From: Bacillota bacterium
Lineage (GTDB): Bacteria > Bacillota > Clostridia > Tissierellales > Sedimentibacteraceae
NCBI GenBank assembly: GCA_023425285.1
Contig: JAFACY010000110.1
Coordinates: forward strand, 1 to 18,310
Reading direction: 5' to 3'
Length of the DNA stretch: 18,310 nt
The notes under the pieces were generated by a model. It saw nothing but the letters and a program-made list of their open reading frames with translations, was not told the DNA's origin and made no database searches. The position numbers and the translations under genes are program-made. Below, in pieces: positions 14,208 through 18,310 of this stretch (position 1 is the first letter of the stretch; each line of letters begins with the position of its first letter).

Positions 14208-15209
14208 CTATTGTGTCAGATCATTTATCAAAAGTATTTTTCCGGTTGCCTTGCCTGATTCGTAATATTCATGAGCCTTTACGATTTCTGAAAATTTAAA
14301 TTCCTCTTTATCCTTTAATATTCTGAGACTTCCGGCCTCTATCAGGTTTTTCATTTCATTTAAAATGTTCCCTATTTCATACCTATTCGCATTTGTTATG
14401 ACAGGCAGCACCATGAAAATTGCTTTAAGTCCTATTGATTTGCTGTGCATCATGCTTAAATCAAGTGTCACCCTGGTGTTGGTGGTTACAACGAGACCTC
14501 CTATTTTAACCGCACTGAAGCTGTTCAATAAATTATTTCCTCCGATTGTATCAAATACAACATCAAATCCAGTTCCTCCGGTATATTTGTTGACGTATTG
14601 CTCCACATCCTCAGTCTTGTAATTTATCACATAATCAGCTCCGAAGCTTTTGGCAGTTTCTCCTTTTTCCGCACTTGAAACAGTGGCATATACCTTTGCA
14701 TTAAGCAGCTTTGCCAATTGTACAGCAATGTGTCCCACACCTCCCGCGGCACCGTGTATGAGCACCTTATCATTTGTTTTTATATTGGAATTTTCAATAA
14801 TTGCTCTCCATGCAGTGATTCCGACCAATGGATACATTGCCGCTTCGTAAAAGTCTACATTGCCCGGCTTGAGGCATAACAAATCCTCGTCCACCAATGT
14901 ATATTCTGCCAACGCCCCCCATTCTTTTTTTACTCCTCCGACGAAGCCGTAAACCTCATCACCTATCTTAACCTTCTGCACACCCTCGCTGACACGCATT
15001 ACAGTCCCCGAAAAGTCTGCATTGAGAACAGCAGGAAAGCTCGGTATAATCGCCGGAGTCAATCCCGACCTTATTTTGGTTTCCAATGGATTTAAGCTGC
15101 TTGCAACCACCTTTACCAATACATATCCCGGTTTCAATTCGGGAAAATCTATATCCATCATTTCAAAGACTTCAGGACCGCCTGTTTTATTTATCACCAT
15201 TGCTTTCAA
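14208..15209 (-). CDS. Second MDR-family quinone oxidoreductase-like protein (paralogue)
   Basis: This 333-residue protein is collinear with the MDR protein at 2699-3697 and identical at most N-terminal positions by eye (for example INK-GGPEVFE, DI--PELKPGYVLVKV-ASSLNP and PAVLNADFSG). It carries the same HGAAGGVGH nucleotide-binding motif and lacks zinc-ligand cysteines. The open frame extends to an ATG at 15260, but the paralogue begins MKAMVINK, and the matching codon here is a TTG at 15209 with an AGAGGGAGAG site ahead of it at the same distance. I take the TTG as the start. It is probably an NAD(P)H-dependent enone/quinone reductase of unknown substrate. Confidence 0.88.
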   Translation of the reverse strand: MKAMVINKTGGPEVFEMMDIDFPELKPGYVLVKVVASSLNPLETKIRSGLTPAIIPSFPAVLNADFSGTVMRVSEGVQKVKIGDEVYGFVGGVKKEWGALAEYTLVDEDLLCLKPGNVDFYEAAMYPLVGITAWRAIIENSNIKTNDKVLIHGAAGGVGHIAVQLAKLLNAKVYATVSSAEKGETAKSFGADYVINYKTEDVEQYVNKYTGGTGFDVVFDTIGGNNLLNSFSAVKIGGLVVTTNTRVTLDLSMMHSKSIGLKAIFMVLPVITNANRYEIGNILNEMKNLIEAGSLRILKDKEEFKFSEIVKAHEYYESGKATGKILLINDLTQ

Positions 15210-15216
15210 TTTGCAT

Positions 15217-15226
15217 CTCTCCCTCT
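15217..15226 (-). promoter_or_regulatory. Ribosome binding site implying a TTG start
   Basis: AGAGGGAGAG on the minus strand lies 7 bases before the TTG at 15209. It is too far from the next ATG in frame, and the paralogue has ATG at the TTG position. Confidence 0.65.
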
Positions 15227-15243
15227 TTAATAATATATATGTG

Positions 15244-15256
15244 TTATACCCAAAAT
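15244..15256 (-). promoter_or_regulatory. Promoter segment shared with the MDR paralogue
   Basis: ATTTTGGGTATAA occurs here and at 3730-3742, at a similar distance from each MDR start codon. It includes the likely -10 box (TATAAC here). A convincing -35 box is not visible at this copy. Confidence 0.5.
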
Positions 15257-15347
15257 TCATTTATTTAACTATATTAATTATTTTAAATAAATTATTATTT
15301 TATGTGAATAACTATAGAGAGCATATTGTGAATGGTAAAATCAGCAT

Positions 15348-15376
15348 TTTACGTATTTGACAATGTATGTTATAAT
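15348..15376 (+). promoter_or_regulatory. Promoter of the CDGSH-GNAT-radical SAM operon
   Basis: TTTACG (15348-15353) and a perfect TATAAT (15371-15376) are 17 bp apart, 50 bp before the start codon at 15427. A TTGACA at 15357-15362 is too close to this -10 box to pair with it. The rest of the 217-bp gap from 15210 holds only the divergent MDR promoter. Confidence 0.55.
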
Positions 15377-15426
15377 CCATATATCATATCTGAATAACAG
15401 TACGACAAAATTACGATGGGATAAGT

Positions 15427-16110
15427 ATGAATAATAAGCAAAAAATAAAAATTATAAAAAATGGTCCTTACAGGATTACGGGCAATGTTCCATTGAGTGA
15501 AAAAATCATAGTTTTAAAAGGCGACCAATATGAATATAAGGATGGAGAACCGTTAACAGGTGCCGAAACCTACCTGCTGTGCAGATGCGGTCACTCCTCA
15601 AATCCTCCTTTTTGTGACGGAACTCACGGTAAAATCGAATTTGACGGAACCGAAACAGCTTCAAAGGAAACGTTTATAGAGCGCGCGGAAGTATTTGATG
15701 GTCCCGGTATCACGCTGTTGGATGACGGCAGATGTGCCTATGCACGGTTTTGCCACAGAAACGACGGAGATGCGTGGGAGCTTACGGAAAGATCGGATGA
15801 TGAGCGTCTGAGAGAAGAAGCAATAATTGCCGCTGTTGAATGCCCTGCAGGAAGACTGCTTGCCGTCACCAAAAGCAATGAAGAAATCGAGCCGGAGCTG
15901 AACCCATCAATAGAAATACTCCAGGATGATGAGTTGAACGTCAGCGGTCCTGTGTACATCAGGGGCGGTATACCCATAGAATCGGTTGACGGTGTCATAT
16001 ATGAGGTAAGAAACAGACAAACACTTTGCCGCTGCGGAAAATCAAAAAACAAACCGTTTTGTGATTCCTCCCATGTCATAATAAAGTTCAGGGACAAGTG
16101 TCAAAGCTAA
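15427..16110 (+). CDS. Iron-sulfur protein: CDGSH - ferredoxin-like - CDGSH
   Basis: This 227-residue cytoplasmic protein has two CDGSH-type [2Fe-2S] sites, each with three Cys and one His: C52, C54, C63 and H67 (CRCGHSSNPPFCDGTH), and C201, C203, C212 and H216 (CRCGKSKNKPFCDSSH). Between them, C103, C109 and C139 (GRCAYARFC and VECPAGR) resemble the divergent Fer4_19 domain often linked to CDGSH domains. The protein could carry up to three clusters and act as an electron or cluster donor. The ATG is preceded by only a weak GGGA site. It is the first gene of the operon, with GNAT, FemAB-like and radical SAM genes following closely; the partner proteins could be its electron acceptors (inference). 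Confidence 0.9.
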   Translation: MNNKQKIKIIKNGPYRITGNVPLSEKIIVLKGDQYEYKDGEPLTGAETYLLCRCGHSSNPPFCDGTHGKIEFDGTETASKETFIERAEVFDGPGITLLDDGRCAYARFCHRNDGDAWELTERSDDERLREEAIIAAVECPAGRLLAVTKSNEEIEPELNPSIEILQDDELNVSGPVYIRGGIPIESVDGVIYEVRNRQTLCRCGKSKNKPFCDSSHVIIKFRDKCQS

Positions 16111-16123
16111 TTCGGAGAAGAAA

Positions 16124-17215
16124 ATGGAATTAATCAATGTAACAGCTAAAGACAGAAAAAAATTTGTAAGCTTTTATAAAAGCCAATATTTAAATAATCC
16201 ATTAAAAAGAGACTCCATGTCAGGACTGCTGAGGGGTCTGGTTTACGGGACCTCTGAGCTGTGCAGGTCGGTGGATCTGGAACCGCTGATGGTTATGGAT
16301 AATGATAAAATCATTATGATATGTATTCTTGCATTCGCCTACAGAATGCAGGACTTTGTTCAGATTGGTTTTTTTGAGGCTGTCGAACCGAGCCATGAAG
16401 CATTCGGGCTTATTATGGACAGAGCTGAGCAATTTGCATCTGAAAAGGGTGCTTATAAAATAAGTGCTTCCCTGAACATACACGTTAATTACGGGCTTGG
16501 ATTTCTGGCAAGCGGCTATGACAAAATGCAGAGCTTTGGCATGGCACACAATCCCGAATTTTACCATGAATTTTTTACAAAAAACAACTTTGAAGCCATT
16601 GAAATGGTTAGCTACAAAAAAGATATGCGAAATACGGACAAACTCTTAAGCGATGAAACAGTGGACAGATTAAATAAAACTTACACTGTCAGAGCAGCCG
16701 ATTTTGGCAATTTAAAGAGCGAGGCTGAAATATACACTGATATAAACAATTCAAGCTTCAGGGAACATCTATTTTACTATCCCAGAAAAAAGGAAGAGGA
16801 TTACGAATTGTTTAAGGATCTGAGGTTTTTAATCAAGCCAGAAAATTTACTTTTTGTGGAAAAGGAAGGCAGACCCGTCGGCTTTATGCTGTGGTATCCT
16901 GATTTCAATCAGATAATGAACTCAAATGAAACTGTCGGATTAAAAACGGTTATCAGGAACAGACTGTTTTCTCACAAAATAGATACATTTAAAATCGTGG
17001 AAATGGGTGTAGTCCCCGGTGAAAGAAACAGAGGAGCCATACTTTGCCTGTTTAATCACTGCTTCAAATGCATCAAAGGTAAATATGACTACATGGAATC
17101 AGGCTGGATTTTATCGGATAATTTCAAATCCAAAAGCTTCGGCATCAAATGGGCCGACTGTGAATCTAAAAGCTACAAGGCATACGTTAAGGTACTGAGT
17201 GATGAGTATATATAG
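16124..17215 (+). CDS. GNAT-fold acyltransferase, YghO-like
   Basis: This 363-residue soluble protein resembles the YghO-like GNAT group. The segment NYGLGFLASGYDKMQSFGMAHNPEFYHEFFTKNNFE (about 122-157) corresponds to the family pattern in which a Gly-rich strand precedes N-P-x-Y-Y and a helix. The C-terminal GNAT half has VEMGVVPGERNRGAI (292-306) as the acyl-CoA pyrophosphate loop, then YMESGWILSDN (323-333) and a closing SYKAYVK (350-356). The acceptor substrate is unknown. GGAG is 6 bases upstream of the ATG. It lies 13 bp after the CDGSH gene, and its end overlaps the next gene, so it is probably translated in concert with that gene. Confidence 0.82.
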   Translation: MELINVTAKDRKKFVSFYKSQYLNNPLKRDSMSGLLRGLVYGTSELCRSVDLEPLMVMDNDKIIMICILAFAYRMQDFVQIGFFEAVEPSHEAFGLIMDRAEQFASEKGAYKISASLNIHVNYGLGFLASGYDKMQSFGMAHNPEFYHEFFTKNNFEAIEMVSYKKDMRNTDKLLSDETVDRLNKTYTVRAADFGNLKSEAEIYTDINNSSFREHLFYYPRKKEEDYELFKDLRFLIKPENLLFVEKEGRPVGFMLWYPDFNQIMNSNETVGLKTVIRNRLFSHKIDTFKIVEMGVVPGERNRGAILCLFNHCFKCIKGKYDYMESGWILSDNFKSKSFGIKWADCESKSYKAYVKVLSDEYI

Positions 17216-18185
17216 GACTATAAATGATTTTGAATCCAATCACTATCATTTCATATCTGAAAATCAAATAAATGAGCTGCTGCCTCTTTTAAAGCTGCTG
17301 GAAAAAGTCAATCCCTGCGATCAGGAATATGAGTTTACGGATAACAGCTTGTTAATTTCTTATGCTCTTAAACTGAATCTGTTAAATTTCAGTAATTTAT
17401 TCCCCTTGAAGGTCAATGTTAAAATAATAGGTCTGCCCGTCTCTGTATGTATGAGGGGCTATTTTGGCAATCATGCTGCAATCGAAAATATAATAAAAAA
17501 GAAAAAAGGATTAACAATCCTGCTTAATGGTGATGACATTTTCAGCGGCTGCGGAAAAACTTTATCATCCTTTGTCTTTGATAACAGATTTACTTCCTTC
17601 GATGATTATCTGAACAGTCTGAGAAGTCCATACCGAAGAAGAATACAAAAAGCGCTCGACTTCAGAAACAAGTTAAATATACGGAAAATAAGCAATGATG
17701 AATTTAATGAAAAGCATTACAAGCTTTATCTCAGCATCATGAACAGGACAGACAACCCCTTGGAAACACTGCCAATTGACTTTTTCAGGGAATATGACGC
17801 CGAAATATACGAATTTTCAGATGCAGGCACTCACGATATCATAGGTTTTATTCAGTTAAAATCAATAAATAATATTCTTTATTTTTTATTCGGCGGTTTT
17901 AATAAAGAAGACATAAAGCTGTATGATATATACTACAATATGCTTCTCAAAATTATTGAGGTCGGAATCGAAAACAAGTCTGCTACCATAGAATTCGGAC
18001 AGACAGCCGAAGAAAGCAAGCTGAAAATAGGCTGCAGGGAGCAATACAAATATTTATATGTGCATCACAGCAATTTTTTTCTGAATTACATTATACAAGT
18101 GCTGTTACCTATGTTTTCGTATAAGCCGTATAATATTAAACACCATGTGTTTAAGGATGACAGCCTCAGCAGGAGACAGATATGA
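17202..18185 (+). CDS. FemAB-like / GNAT-fold aminoacyl- or acyltransferase
   Basis: This 327-residue protein looks like the FemAB-like branch of the GNAT superfamily (COG3146/BioF2-type domains). Features are a basic YRRRIQKAL segment (144-152) at the start of the second domain, DIIGFIQLKSINNILYFLFGGF (212-233) as the core strands, and FGQTAEESKLKIGC (265-278) as the terminal motif. Related proteins transfer amino acids or acyl groups in peptidoglycan or natural-product pathways; the substrate here is unknown. I chose the ATG at 17202 over the GTG directly before it; both overlap the end of the previous gene by 14-17 bp. A FemX-type tRNA-dependent activity cannot be judged from the sequence. 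Confidence 0.75.
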   Translation: MSIYRTINDFESNHYHFISENQINELLPLLKLLEKVNPCDQEYEFTDNSLLISYALKLNLLNFSNLFPLKVNVKIIGLPVSVCMRGYFGNHAAIENIIKKKKGLTILLNGDDIFSGCGKTLSSFVFDNRFTSFDDYLNSLRSPYRRRIQKALDFRNKLNIRKISNDEFNEKHYKLYLSIMNRTDNPLETLPIDFFREYDAEIYEFSDAGTHDIIGFIQLKSINNILYFLFGGFNKEDIKLYDIYYNMLLKIIEVGIENKSATIEFGQTAEESKLKIGCREQYKYLYVHHSNFFLNYIIQVLLPMFSYKPYNIKHHVFKDDSLSRRQI

Positions 18186-18310
18186 TTGTATTTTTAAAAA
18201 AGGTACGGGTGAAAACCGTATTTTCTGCATTTGAACCGATTATAACGGAGCCTCTGGAGCTTTGCTACTTAAAATCTGTCCTGGACAGCATGAATGTGGA
18301 AAATTATATA
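18182..18310 (+). CDS. Partial gene: N-terminus of a probable B12-binding-domain radical SAM protein
   Basis: Only 43 codons are present before the window ends. The ATG overlaps the stop codon of the FemAB-like gene (ATGA), and AGGAG lies 6 bases upstream, so translation is coupled. The peptide runs MIVFLKKVRVKTVFSAFEP, then ITEPLELCYLKSVLDSMNVENYI. The pattern E-P-L-x-L-x-Y-L-K-S-V-L followed by a short helix and a strand is typical of the cobalamin-binding N-terminal domain of B12-dependent radical SAM enzymes. The CxxxCxxC cluster motif would lie beyond the edge, so the call rests on the family pattern alone. Confidence 0.55.
   Translation, partial: MIVFLKKVRVKTVFSAFEPIITEPLELCYLKSVLDSMNVENYI

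Noticed and set aside
15357..15362. TTGACA as the -35 box of the CDGSH promoter
   Set aside because: Only 8 bp separate it from TATAAT. With a proper 17-bp spacing the partner would be TATATC, which is weaker than TTTACG/TATAAT.
18203..18222. Small inverted repeat TACGG/ACCGTA near the start of the last gene
   Set aside because: It lies in the coding sequence with a strong ribosome binding site ahead of it; arms of 5-6 bp are expected by chance.

Overview
The window is an AT-rich, gene-dense bacterial segment with strong GGAGG-type ribosome binding sites, near-consensus sigma-A-like promoters and short intergenic gaps. This fits the low-GC Firmicutes, most likely a strictly anaerobic member of the Clostridia or Tissierellia (inference from gene families and style). 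No rRNA, tRNA, CRISPR array, transposase or phage gene was seen. Apart from the right end, the content is ordinary chromosomal metabolism and regulation arranged in short operons on both strands.

Left part (1-3.8 kb, minus strand): a four-gene membrane/regulator operon (DUF2975 protein, small Cro/CI-type HTH, DUF4173 membrane protein, small three-helix membrane protein). A perfect 7+7 bp palindrome lies just upstream of its -35 box. Next comes an MDR-family quinone oxidoreductase-like gene with its own terminator. 3.8-7.1 kb (plus strand): a DegV fatty-acid-binding protein whose promoter carries two perfect Spo0A-box heptamers 20 bp apart, then an operon of a variant metallophosphoesterase, an unrecognised 328-aa protein and methylglyoxal synthase (mgsA).

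7.1-13.8 kb (mostly minus strand): a DUF1904 / PatB-type C-S lyase / nitroreductase operon; a plus-strand rhodanese lipoprotein; a homoserine dehydrogenase / metallo-beta-lactamase-fold hydrolase / class-A-beta-lactamase-like serine hydrolase group; and a Bax-inhibitor-1 (YetJ-type) membrane protein. 13.9-15.2 kb: a small coiled-coil protein convergent with a second MDR gene. That gene is a close paralogue of the one at 2.7 kb and shares part of its upstream region.

Right end (15.4 kb to the edge, plus strand): a tightly packed operon of a CDGSH / ferredoxin-like / CDGSH iron-sulfur protein, a YghO-like GNAT protein, a FemAB-like GNAT protein, and the first 43 codons of a gene that looks like the start of a B12-binding-domain radical SAM protein. 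This is the most unusual grouping here and the best candidate for an undescribed pathway; it continues past the window. Several start codons were reassigned from the longest open frame using ribosome binding sites, as noted in the entries.
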